The position numbers were made by a program, and so were the translations under genes. Below, in pieces: positions 45,546 to 55,269 of a stretch of DNA of 64,000 bases (its first letter is position 1; the number at the start of each line of letters is the position of its first letter). The notes beneath the pieces were generated by a model. That model made no database searches and was not told where the DNA came from. It saw only the letters and a program-made list of their open reading frames with translations. The stretch is taken from the NCBI GenBank assembly GCA_030847615.1, contig JAUMIR010000003.1:28828501-28892500 (forward strand), in the 5' to 3' direction. This DNA is from Gambelia wislizenii (lineage: Eukaryota > Chordata > Lepidosauria > Squamata > Crotaphytidae).

Positions 45546-45869
45546 TACTGGAAGCCAGGTGGAGAGCATCTGGATAAAAATTAAAGGGGAGGGAAACAAC
45601 ACGGATGTTATTGTGGGACTCTACTACAGACCCCCAAGTCAGACGGAGGGATTAGATGATGCCTTTCTAGAACAGATGACCACACACGCAGAAAGGAGAG
45701 ATGTAATAGTGATGGGTGACTTCAACTATCCTGATATTTGCTGGAAATCTAACTCAACCAAAACTTCAAGGTCTAGGAAGTGCCTTACTTGCCTGGAAGA
45801 CAATTTCATGGTCCAAAAGGTGGAAGAGGCAACAAGGGGGTCAGCTATCTTAGATCTGATCCTAACCAG
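45546..45869 (+). pseudogene. CR1 LINE copy D: endonuclease segment after the Tigger insertion
   Basis: Continues ORF2 with [36 protein letters not shown] and [19 protein letters not shown]. It then stops abruptly at 'ctaaccag', where a LINE-A 3' end is joined. Confidence 0.88.
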
Positions 45870-45956
45870 ATTGGCCTTTTTAGTCATCAGCGCGCTTGCA
45901 GAAAGCATGGGATGAGTCCTTCCTGAATCTTCATTTGCAAAGCAAAGCCAGAGAGG
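45870..45956 (+). mobile_element. LINE-A 3' terminus fused to CR1
   Basis: The last 87 bp of LINE-A (attggcctttttagtcatca... to aaagccagagagg) follow CR1 sequence with no spacer. With the reversed LINE-A termini at 43124-43235 they bracket the whole CR1 copy D. Confidence 0.88.
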
Positions 45957-46540
45957 TGTTTCCCCTCATCTGTATAATTGGTCTCATATACCAAACTCCC
46001 ATTGGAGACATATGCAGGTGTCAATTCTCATTGTGCCTGTTATTTTGTTTTGTTTTGTTTGGTCATTTTAGGCCATTATGGAAATAAGTGTCCACTCTTT
46101 TATTTGCACAATGCCCTCCATGTGCATGCAGCCAACATGCTGGAGTACAGCCATTAAGTGGGCTGGAGAGGGTGGGAGGCATGCAGGCAACATCTGGCTG
46201 TGTTTCTGTAGCCAGAAGCAAAAAAAAAAGAAGAAGAAGAAAAGACATCACTGGAAGTTGAAGAGATATACTTGTGTGAGTTCTCCTGTCCAAAGTAGGA
46301 TTTTGGCTATTGTATCTTTCGATATGATCTGAAAACAATAATCACTTAATTGTTTTTTGTCTTCCTTTTAATTGCTCATTCCTTATGCCATACATTTATC
46401 TTCTACGGACAGACATCTGTAGAAGATAAATGTCTGTCTGTCTATCTTCTACAGGAAATTAGCATTTCCCAGTGCAGAAGTAGAAAGTCCCAGTATTTGC
46501 AACATCCCTCTAGTAAATGTCGGTCCTGAAGAGGGCTAGG
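45957..46540. other. No gene; hairpin and simple repeats
   Basis: Contains an A-run with GAA units (46209-46236) and a 15-bp perfect stem, ACATTTATCTTCTAC at 46392-46406 against 46419-46433 with a 12-base loop. A third partial copy of the arm lies at about 46442-46454. Confidence 0.6.
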
Positions 46541-46832
46541 AAGCCCTGGTGGTACAGCGGTTAAATGCCAATACTGCAGCCACAACATTGCAAGTTCAAT
46601 TCAAAGGGCTCCAAGGTTCACTCATCTTTCCATTCTTTTGTAGGCCGGTGAAATGAGTACCTGGCTTCTGGGCGTAATTAGCTAACACACATTGGAAACC
46701 ACTTAGAGAGTGCCTAGCACACTATAAAGTGGTGTAGACGTGTAAGTGCTATTGCTTAACAATTTGTAAGGCACTTTGAAACCTGAAGAGTGGGGTATAA
46801 ATACCTAAATAAATAAATAAATAAATAAAATA
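46541..46832 (+). mobile_element. tRNA-headed SINE, full length
   Basis: Head 'agccctggtggtacagcgg', B-box-like GTTCAATTC, body and (AAAT)n tail match the family. Confidence 0.9.
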
Positions 46833-47150
46833 AGACATTTGGTACATAGCTAGTTAACTATTGATACAGTAAAGACAACTTAATGGAAAGAGACCTGAGG
46901 TGGGTACCTACTCTCATAATTGCATATGTCTTTGGAGTAATGTGAGGGATGATGTGCACTTTATGGAAGTGTTTGGAAACAAATTACATGGTGATTTGAA
47001 TTGGCAGGCTTGAACTAATAAAGATGTCTTGCTTTCAAGGCCCTGTTTGACTCTGTTTCCTTTTTGTCATAGAATGGCATTTGTTGCATGGTATAATGCT
47101 AAGGGAAACATCTTATTATCATGGAATGATGTGCTTTTCTCATCCAGTTG
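46833..47150. other. No gene seen
   Basis: Unassigned spacer upstream of the nested LINE-A/CR1 block. Confidence 0.35.
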
Positions 47151-47159
47151 TCTTATGTA

Positions 47160-47615
47160 AGCTGCAGCATTGTGGATAGTGCGTCTCCATGCCTCCCGAT
47201 GTGAAGCCTGGACAGACCATTGTTGGTGATCAATTTGGCCAAGCCTGAGCTGTTGTTTCAGGGAATCCTTGTATCACTTTTTTGGAGCACCCCTCATGTG
47301 GCGAGTTCACCGTAGAGTATTATTTTATTTTATTTTATTTAGAGTACTATTTATTTGAGAACTCACGCCAAACAAGTCTTGAAGAGAAACGACAATGCAG
47401 AAAGAATCACTACCTGGAAACATCACCCAAGGAGACCCTCTGCTGTGCTTTCTGCAATCGGACTTGTTTATCTTGGATTGGCCTTTTCAGTCATCAGCGC
47501 GCATGCAGAAAGCACGGATGGCCCTCGTGGTCTCTTCCAACTCTGCAATTCTATGATTCTATGATTCTATGAGTCCTTCCTGAATCTTTGTTTGCGAAGA
47601 AAAGCCAGAGAGAGA
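47160..47615 (+). mobile_element. LINE-A with 5' inversion and a CR1 tail inserted
   Basis: 47160-47319 is LINE-A on the minus strand, its internal end at 'gctgcagc'. 47351-47615 is LINE-A on the plus strand starting 'ttatttgagaactcacg', the next bases in LINE-A order. This is the layout expected from twin priming. Between them lies a 30-base TTTTA-rich filler. At 47516-47572 a CR1 3' end interrupts the plus part. The terminal hairpin is CTTTGTTTGCGAAG. Confidence 0.85.
47516..47572 (+). mobile_element. CR1 3' tail only (57 bp)
   Basis: Contains 'atggccctcgtggtctcttcc' and three ATTCTATG-type repeats, placed inside the LINE-A text 'gcacgg|atgagtcc' with at most a few bases of overlap. A minimal, extremely 5'-truncated CR1 insertion, or a recombination scar. 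Confidence 0.85.
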
Positions 47616-47655
47616 TACGTACAATCCTAAATATACACTGGACTAACTATGTGAC
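47616..47655 (+). mobile_element. LINE-A fragment, left of the CR1 insertion
   Basis: 'acaatcctaaatatacactgg' and 'ctatgtgac' are LINE-A sequence that continues, after the CR1, at 50048 with 'gaatgttgctgtccttgag'. Confidence 0.85.
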
Positions 47656-50047
47656 AAAACTACAAGGTCTAGCAAATTCCTTACATGCCTGGAAGACAAT
47701 TTCATGTTCCAAAAGGTGGAAGAGGCAACAAGGGGGTTAGCTATTTTAGATCTGATCCTAACCAACAGAGATGACCTGGTTAATGGGGTGCAAGTGGTGG
47801 GATCCTTAGGTGAGAGTGATCATGTTCTCCTGGAGTTTATAATACAATGGAAAGGAGAAGCCAGGCATAGTCAGACACACATTCTTGACTTTAGGAGAGC
47901 TGATTTCAATAAACTCAGGGAAATACTGGGGGTGGTCCCATGGTCAGGAATACTAAAAGAGAAGAGACCTCAAGACGGATTGGACTTTCTCAAAAGGGAG
48001 ATACTGAAGGCACAGTTTCAAACAATACCAATGAGGAAGAAAAATGGAAGGTGTCTCAAGAAACCAGGATGGATGACTAAAGAACTTTCAATGGAGCTAA
48101 GTTTTAAACGGAACATGTATAGGAAATGGAAAAGGGGGGAAATCACCAAAGAAGAATTCAAACAGATAGCGAACACGTGTAGGAGTAAAGTCAGAAAAGC
48201 TAAAGCGCAGAATGAGCTCAGGCTTGCTAGGGAGGTTAAGAACAATAAAAAGGGTTTTTTGGGGTATGTCCACAGCAAAAGGAGGAAGAAGGAAATGATA
48301 GGGCCGCTACGTGGAGAAGATGGCAAAATGCTAACAGGGGACAGAGAAAAGGCAGAATTACTCAACACCTTCTTTGCCTCAGTGTTTCAGAAAAGGAAAA
48401 GGAGGACCAACCTGAGGATAATGGAACAGAGGACACAATAGGGGAAATCCAACTCAAAATAAGTAAAGAGGTAGTACAGGAATACCTTCTTAATCTAAAT
48501 GAATTTAAATCTCCAGGACCAGATGAACTACATCCAAGAGTATTAAAAGAGCTGGCAAATATAATCTCAGAGCCATTGGCAATAATCTTTGAGAACTCCT
48601 GGAGAACAAGAGAAGTCCCAGCAGACTGGAGGAGGGCAAACGTTGTTCCCATCTTCAAAAAGGGGGGAAAAGAGGATCCCAACAATTATCGTCCAGTTAG
48701 TCTGACATCAATACCAGGGAAGATTCTAGAGCAGATCATTAAACAGAGAGTCTGTGAACATTTAGAAGGCAATGCCATAATCACAAAAGTCAACATGAGT
48801 TTCAGAGAAACAAGTCATGCCAGACTAATCTGATCTCTTTTTTTTGATAAAGTTACCAGCTTGGTAGATGAAGGGAATGCTGTGGACATTGCATACCTTG
48901 ATTTCAGTAAGGCCTTTGACAAGGTTCCCCATGACATTCTTGCAAACAAGCTTGTAAAATGTGGGCTAGACAAGTTAACTTTGATGGATTTTTAATTGGT
49001 TGACCGGCCGAACCCAAAGGGTGCTCAGCAGTGGCTCCTCTTCGTCTTGGAAAGATGTGACCAGTGGGGTGCCACAGGGTTCTGTCCTGGGCCCAGTGCT
49101 ATTCAACATCTTTATCAATGACTTGGATGAGGGAATTAGGGGCATACTTATCAAATTTGCAGATGACACCAAATTGGGAGGAGTAGCTAATACCCTAGAG
49201 GACAGGATCAAAATTCAGAATGACCTGGATAGACTGGAGAGCTGGGCCAAAGCTAACAAAATGAAATTCAATACGGAGAAATGTAAAGTACTGCATTTAG
49301 GGCGGAAAAACGAAATGCATAGATAGAGGATGGGAGAGACCTGGCTGAATGAGACTACGTGCGAAAGGGATCTAGGAGTCCTAGTAGTCCACAAGTTGAA
49401 CATGAGCCAACAGTGTGATGCGGCAGCTAAAAAGGCCAATGCGATTTTGGGCTGTATCAATAGAAGTATAGTGTCTAGATCAAGGGAAGTAATAGTGCCA
49501 CTCTATTCTGCCTTGGTCAGACCTCACTTAGAATACTGTGTCCAGTTCTGGGCACCACAATTCAGAAAGGATATTGACAAATTGGAGCGTGTCCAGAGAA
49601 GGGCAACTAAAATGGTGAAAGGTCTGGAAACGATGCCTTATGAGGAGAGACTTAGGGAGCTGGGTATGTTTAGCCTGGAAAAAAGACGGTTAAGAGGTGA
49701 TATGATCGCCCTGTTTAAGGATTTGAAGGGATGTCACGCAGAGGATGGAGCAGGCCTGTTTTCTGCTGCTCCAGAGATTGGAACACGGAGCAATGGGTGC
49801 AAGCTCCAGGAACAGAGATTCCACCTCAACATGAGGAGGAACTTTTTGACAATAAGAGCTGTTCGGCAGTGCAACACACTCCCTCGGAGCGTGGTGGGGT
49901 CTCCTTCCTTGGAGGTCTTTAAACAGAGGCTGGATGGCCATCTGTCGGGGATGCTTTGATCAAGATTTCCTGCGTGGCACGGGGGTTGGACTGGATGGCC
50001 CTCGTGGTCTCTTCCAACTCTACAATTCTATGATTCTATGATTCTAT
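47656..50047 (+). pseudogene. CR1 LINE copy E, 5'-truncated, inserted into LINE-A
   Basis: Starts within the endonuclease ('aaaactacaaggtctagc') and ends with three ATTCTATG repeats. Visible blocks: [20 protein letters not shown] and SDHVLLEF (47704-48441); a frameshift near 48390; YRPVSLTSIPGKILEQI (48576-48833); another shift; GVPQGSVLGPVLFNIF and FADDTKLGG (49000-49326, stop TAG); then the C-terminal frame 49330-49959. A short scrambled stretch at 48980-49000 replaces the QWICNWLTG block. The host LINE-A reads continuously across the insertion with no TSD, normal for CR1. Confidence 0.92.
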
Positions 50048-50560
50048 GAATGTTGCTGTCCTTGAGCCAGCAGGGATCACCAGCATTGAGGCCATGATAT
50101 TGAGAACACAGCTGCGCTGGGCAGGGCACATTTCTAGGATAGAGGACCATCACCTCCCCAAAGTAGTACTCTACAGTGAACTTGCCATGGGTCAGCATAA
50201 GAAGGGTGCTCCAAAAAAAGTGATACAAGGATTCCCTGAAACAACATCTCAGGCTTGGCCAAATTGATCATAAACAATGGTCCGCCCTGGCCTCACATCG
50301 GGAGGGATGGAGACACACTATCCACAATGCTGCAGCCTTATTCGAGAACTCACTGTGAACAAGTCTTGAAGAGAAACGACAATGCAGAAAGAATCACAAC
50401 CCAGAAACATCACCGAAGGAGACCTCTGCTGTGCTTTCTGCAACTGGACTTGTTTATTTCGAATTGGCCTTTTCAGTCATCAGTGCGCTTGCAGAAAGTG
50501 TGGGATGAGTCCTTCCTGAATCTTTGTTTGCGAAGAAAAGCCGAAGAGAAAGAGAGAGAG
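50048..50560 (+). mobile_element. LINE-A 3' part, right of the CR1 insertion
   Basis: Encodes VAVLEPAGITSIEAMILRTQ and the LRWAGHISRIEDHH block, with a frameshift near 50215 and a stop in the later part. The hairpin is CTTTGTTTGCGAAG and the AG tail is long. TCTTATGTA at 50566-50574 equals 47151-47159, left of the inverted copy. The whole block 47160-50565 may therefore sit in one target site. Confidence 0.85.
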
Positions 50561-50574
50561 AGTATTCTTATGTA

Positions 50575-51195
50575 CTGGATGTATAAGGTGGATAAAAGCT
50601 TTCTTAAGGTATTATCACTGAAAGATCTTATGGGAAGGGGGGCAGAAGTGGCAAATTAACTGAGCAGTGCAGATTGTGGTTAAATATAACTATTTCTTAA
50701 GAAAAGTGTAAGCAATCCATGCTGGATGAGACCAAAATTTGTTTAAAGTATTTTGCCTAATCTTCAGACCAATCATGATTCCAGATCTGTTATTAGGCTT
50801 ACTATCTAAGAAATATGACAGAAAAAGAAAATAGATTAGGAGAGAGAAGGAAGGAAGCAAACTCATGCACTAGCTCTTAATTAGAATCTTTTTAGAACAA
50901 CAAGATTAAGAGGGGGAGAAAGATGGGAGGGGCCATAAGTTTTTGTACTCACAACTGAACTAATGTAATCTTCCTCCCAGTTCTTCTCCTTCTTTTCTAT
51001 AGCCTGAGGAAATGGTGGAAGCCAGGAGGTAGTGGCAGAATTAAGGAACCTGAGAGACTTGGGTTTTCAGGAGGCCTGATGGTGGTCCTACTTTTCTTCA
51101 GTTCCTGTGCTAAAACAGATCATTGACTTATGTCATGTGTAATGAATAACTGCAAGCACTTGAGCCTATTGTTTCCCAGCGATGTAATGATAATG
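50575..51195. other. No gene seen
   Basis: Purine-rich, unassigned sequence. Confidence 0.35.
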
Positions 51196-51198
51196 GTA

Positions 51199-51375
51199 TG
51201 AGTACCCAGCTTGTGGGGGCAATTAGCTAACACACATTGGAAACTGCTTAATGCAGTGTAGATGTGTAAATTGCTATTGCTTAAAACAATTTGTAAGCTG
51301 CTCTGACAGCCTTGTGGCAGAAGAGCGGGGTATAAATAAACAAACAAATAAATAAATATAATAAATAAATAAATA
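51199..51375 (+). mobile_element. tRNA-headed SINE, 5'-truncated
   Basis: Starts in the body at 'gagtacccagcttgtggggg' and ends with 'gcggggtataaataaac' and an AT tail. The promoter boxes are missing. Confidence 0.88.
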
Positions 51376-51735
51376 TGAACAACTGATACCTGTTTGATTT
51401 TGCAGGACAAAGGCCATGTTCAGTCTGGGAACCAAACCAGACTTCTGTGGAATTATCTGAGCCCTGAAAGTCCACCCTCACCCTTTCTTGCATAAGGAGT
51501 TGAAAAAAGAAAAGAAGGCCATTGGCCCTGCCTGCTCTGGGGGCATCCTCATGACCTATCCACACAGCCCTCCACACGTTGGAAAGTGAGCTTCTACAAT
51601 GGAGAGTCTTCTCTATTAATACAGGTTGCCCACACGAGTTAGAATAGACTGAGCTTAGGAATCTTTGCTCCTACAACACCCATAATCTTTCACCTTTTAC
51701 CATGAGAACTGAGGTCTCTCAGAACTGGCCTAAAG

Positions 51736-51986
51736 CAGTGGTTCTTAACCGGTGGTCCAGGGACCCCCAGGTGGCCACAATGTCCTCACAGGGGATCTTT
51801 AAGGCTGGTCAGCCCACCTCCTCCCCACAATGGAGTGGACAGATAACAGGAGCCAAGCCAAGGGTGGCTTGACCTGCACATTGCCATTCAATCAGCTCCA
51901 GCCACAAACCTGCAGGAAGAAGCAGGAGAAAGTCTTCCCGTCTCCTCCAGTGCCTCTTGAGGGAACGTGTAGTGGATAGTGTAATT

Positions 51987-52017
<31 letters not shown>

Positions 52018-52078
52018 CAGGTATTATTATTATTTTATTATTATTATTATTATTATTATTAGACATCATCATCATCAG

Positions 52079-52113
<35 letters not shown>

Positions 52114-52179
52114 GGTTTTAAATCTTGAGTTAATCTTGGGGAGCCCATGGCAACAAAGGATATTTAAAGGGGGTCCTTT

Positions 52180-52216
<37 letters not shown>

Positions 52217-52231
52217 GGTTAAGAGCCACTG
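51736..52231. mobile_element. Non-autonomous hAT element with internal microsatellites (496 bp)
   Basis: The ends CAGTGGTTCTTAACC and, on the opposite strand, CAGTGGCTCTTAACCC are inverted repeats. The flanks GCCTAAAG (51728-51735) and GTCTGAAG (52232-52239) are an 8-bp duplication with two mismatches. The interior has long ATT arrays (51988-52115) and a (TG)n run (about 52180-52212). No transposase. Confidence 0.85.
51988..52115. repeat. (ATT)n microsatellite, interrupted
   Basis: Three ATT arrays separated by 'tcaggt' and 'agacatcatcatcatcaggt'. The interruptions repeat, suggesting array-level duplication. Confidence 0.95.
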
Positions 52232-52364
52232 GTCTGAAGCATCAGGATGGTCGATGAGTCAATGATGTTTCCACCCTGATATAAAAGCTTCCTTAATTAG
52301 AGGTCTAAAGAGCAGAGACAGCTTATTTGCACAGATAAATCTTCCCATTGCAGAAGCTATCCAT

Positions 52365-52444
52365 GCTAGTGTTGCTGGGTGAAATAAGGCATAGGGGTCT
52401 TCCAGCTAGTGTTGCTGGGTAAAATAAAGCATAGGAGTCTTACA
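52365..52444. repeat. 40-bp tandem duplication
   Basis: Units 52365-52404 and 52405-52444 begin 'gctagtgttgctgggt' and differ at a few positions. Confidence 0.9.
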
Positions 52445-52449
52445 CCTTT

Positions 52450-53515
52450 AAGCAGATGTGTTGCTTCTCATGAAAGCAGTACATGCTGCAATTCCCTTTC
52501 CTACACATCTATTAAAAGTATAGGAGCCCAGTTTCTGGTTTCACATGGCAGTCCTACTTCCAGCACATGAAAAGTGCCAAAAACAGAGTGTAAAGATTGT
52601 AGTCAAAAGGCTTATTCCTACTCTCATCTTCACATTATTCTTATCACATGGAGGGGGCATCTGCATAAGGCTCTAGTGATTGGATATATATATATATATA
52701 TATATGTATGTATATGTATATATATGAAACAAATGTCAGAAGCCTGTCATGCTGTTTTACCTCCTTCATAAGTGATGTGACAAACCAGGGCATAAAGGCA
52801 AGGAAAGCCTATCTGGTTCCTGTCATAAGTTTATAATGTCTTATAACTGCAATGAAGTTGTTCAGTCAACCAAAAGAAGAGGAGGACATTCAAACATTGT
52901 CTTCCCATATAGATCACTTTTATGTGATCAATAAAACACTGTTTTCCAAAGTTTGAAAAAGACATATCATCTTCTCAGTATTCCCTGGAATAGCTTCGAT
53001 GCTTAAACTATGCATTGATTTGTACAGCCTAGTGAGATTTCAGCTTCTTTTGAAATGAAGCCATGCTAGTCATTGATCGAAGAGAAGTAAGTTATACTTA
53101 GGAAGTGAGTTTCCTTTGGATAAAGCTATGGAACCCTATTATAAAGCTCCAACAAAGCTTTCCTTCTCATCAGTTTATCACCAAAAATGCAATTATTTTG
53201 TTTTCAGTCCATCTTGTCCCAAGTTCTCAATTCTATTGTATGTAAACTATAGATAGGGAAATAGTTCTTTCTGTACTGAAATATCCTTTTCTGGCTCCTG
53301 GAGTGTCTAATCTCCTTCCCCAAAGCAGAGAAAAAGACATGTTTCTTAGTGGAAAAATAAGATTTGGTACAAGTGTCAGTTAGTCACATAGCTCTAGGAA
53401 GCTATGGCTGACAAGTGGCACTCATTCTTCTTGAGCAAATCTCAGATTACATTTGTGCTGGGCTGTATCTCTGTGGGTAAATTCATGCTTTCAATTCATT
53501 TCTAGGCACCTTCAC
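52450..53515. other. No gene; (TA)n at about 52684-52725
   Basis: AT-rich sequence with a TA/GTATA microsatellite; nothing else recognised. Confidence 0.4.
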
Positions 53516-53518
53516 ATA

Positions 53519-54079
53519 GGACATTATCAGACACATCAAATACAGTGTCATAACAACGCCACATAAATGAGAAAGGGCACACAGATCAGACAATGTCACC
53601 CTTTTGTGTTTATGTCTTGTCTAAAACTCATCATATTTTATTGACTGCTTAAGCGATCAATAGATTGGCCATGGTGCTTTTGTGCTGGCATTACCGGTGT
53701 ATGAAACTGCCAATGTCCTCACATCATTCCACCATCAATGGCTGGTCCGGCCAGAACACTTCAGGTTCTGCTCTTTTTGTGGCCCTCCACAGTTTACTCG
53801 TAAGTTTTAAAGTGTATTTATGTGCTTAGTGTAACTTTTTGAATGCTATTTTTTTGAGGGGGAGGGGTTGAATTTCCCGTGCTATGTATTCTCATTAGAA
53901 TACACAGGATTTCGAATGAGGAAGTGAACAGACGTCCATTCACTCCTCTGTCATTGCAGGGGAAGCCTTCTCATGGAATAGAAGGGAAGTGTGGCATGGG
54001 GAGTTCTTTTGCCAGCATAACAATGGCAACGGTATGCTGGCAAAAGAACAGTGTTTAGGGAGGTGGTCTGATAAAGTCC
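53519..54079. mobile_element. MITE, member 2 of the TTATCAGAC family (561 bp)
   Basis: Left end GGACATTATCAGAC; the right end read on the opposite strand is GGACTTTATCAGAC, nearly the same as member 1 (40314-40611). It is flanked by ATA on both sides (53516-53518, 54080-54082), again a 3-bp duplication. The interior carries a segment repeated at 55090-55266 and a perfect 17-bp hairpin at 54003-54049. Confidence 0.75.
54003..54049. other. Perfect hairpin, 17-bp stem, 13-base loop
   Basis: GTTCTTTTGCCAGCATA at 54003-54019 and its exact reverse complement at 54033-54049. It lies inside MITE member 2. Confidence 0.93.
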
Positions 54080-54157
54080 ATAGAGAGAGGAAAGGCAGCT
54101 ATCTGAAATTCTGGAAAATTTCTGACTGTTACTATAGATCATCCCTCCTCAGAATAA

Positions 54158-54258
54158 GGGCTCTCCAGATATTTTGGAATACAGTTCCACCAGTCCAAGG
54201 CATTCCCATCAATAGTTAGGGATGATGGGAGCTGGTGTCCAAACTTTTAGGGGGATCT
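54158..54258. mobile_element. Short palindromic MITE-like fragment
   Basis: 'ggctctccagatattttgga' and, inverted, 'tccaaacttttagggggat', with a central 'gatgatgggagctggtgtcc'. This resembles a common short hAT-type element of reptile genomes. The ends are uncertain. Confidence 0.5.
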
Positions 54259-54269
54259 ACATTTGGGAA

Positions 54270-55085
54270 AACCCGTATATACAATACTGAGCTTGATAGG
54301 CTGGGCATAGGGCAATATGCTGTATGTTCCTCTGTGTCCCATGTTCTCAGAATAGAAAGAACAGAGCAACACACAGAATCATAGGGCACACTAGTTCATA
54401 CATATTTCAGCTAGTGCTTTGCTGATGGAGAAGCGTGGCATCCTTTGTTCCTTTACCATGCATGCTGGAGTATATAATGTGGCAGAAGGCTCTCCCACTC
54501 ACACATCAAATAAGGAGGAGATGGTACTAACTTTTGCTGATCATTTTAATTAAGGAGCATTAATTTAGCATGAGTGCCAGGTCCAAACTCAATGCCATTA
54601 TGATGATGGAGGAGAGGGGACAAGTCACTTCTCTGTGACATATAGAAGTTGTTGGAGACTTCTTATTTCCCCAAAAAGATGAAAAACTGTAGGGGCAATC
54701 AAATTGTTCATAGGTAGTTCCTTTTAGTTGACAGAGCACTGGAAATTATACTTGCTTTGTTCATAAATGTACCAGCAGAACATAAGCAGATGCAAACAAG
54801 TGCTCCCACAGGGCAGCTGATTGCTACCATATATCTGATCCACAGAGTCTTTGCATTCCACCCCCATGCCTCCAGGCAACACATGGCTCCTTTCCTCTCT
54901 CCATTCAAAGCACTGGTGGTCACAGTTTCTTGTGGATCTGTGTGCAAAATACATTGGGACAGAACCTTTCAGTTTAGTTTGGATATACACAATATCCAAT
55001 TTTATATCTTCTGATTGGTGTGAAAATGTCCAGTTTTTCAAGTCAATCTCAATTAAAAACATTTTCTGTTAGTATTTGATATGAT
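54270..55085. other. No gene seen
   Basis: Unassigned. Overlapping frames near 54724-55072 on both strands show no recognisable domain. Confidence 0.35.
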
Positions 55086-55089
55086 GCTT

Positions 55090-55266
55090 TTGGCCATGGT
55101 GCTTTTGTGCTGGCATTACAGGTGTATGAAATTGCCAGTGTCCTCATGTCATTCCACCATCAATGGCTGGTCCGGCCAGAACACTTCAGGTTCTGCTCTT
55201 TTTGTGGGCCTCCATAGTTTACTCGTAAGTTTTTGAATGTGTTTATGTGCTTAGTGTAACTTTTGT
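55090..55266. repeat. Second copy of the MITE-2 internal segment
   Basis: Nearly identical over about 175 bp to 53665-53840 ('ttggccatggtgcttttgtg' through 'tgcttagtgtaactttt'). No TTATCAGAC end is found beside it, so it is a partial copy or an independent fragment. Confidence 0.88.
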
Positions 55267-55269
55267 ATG

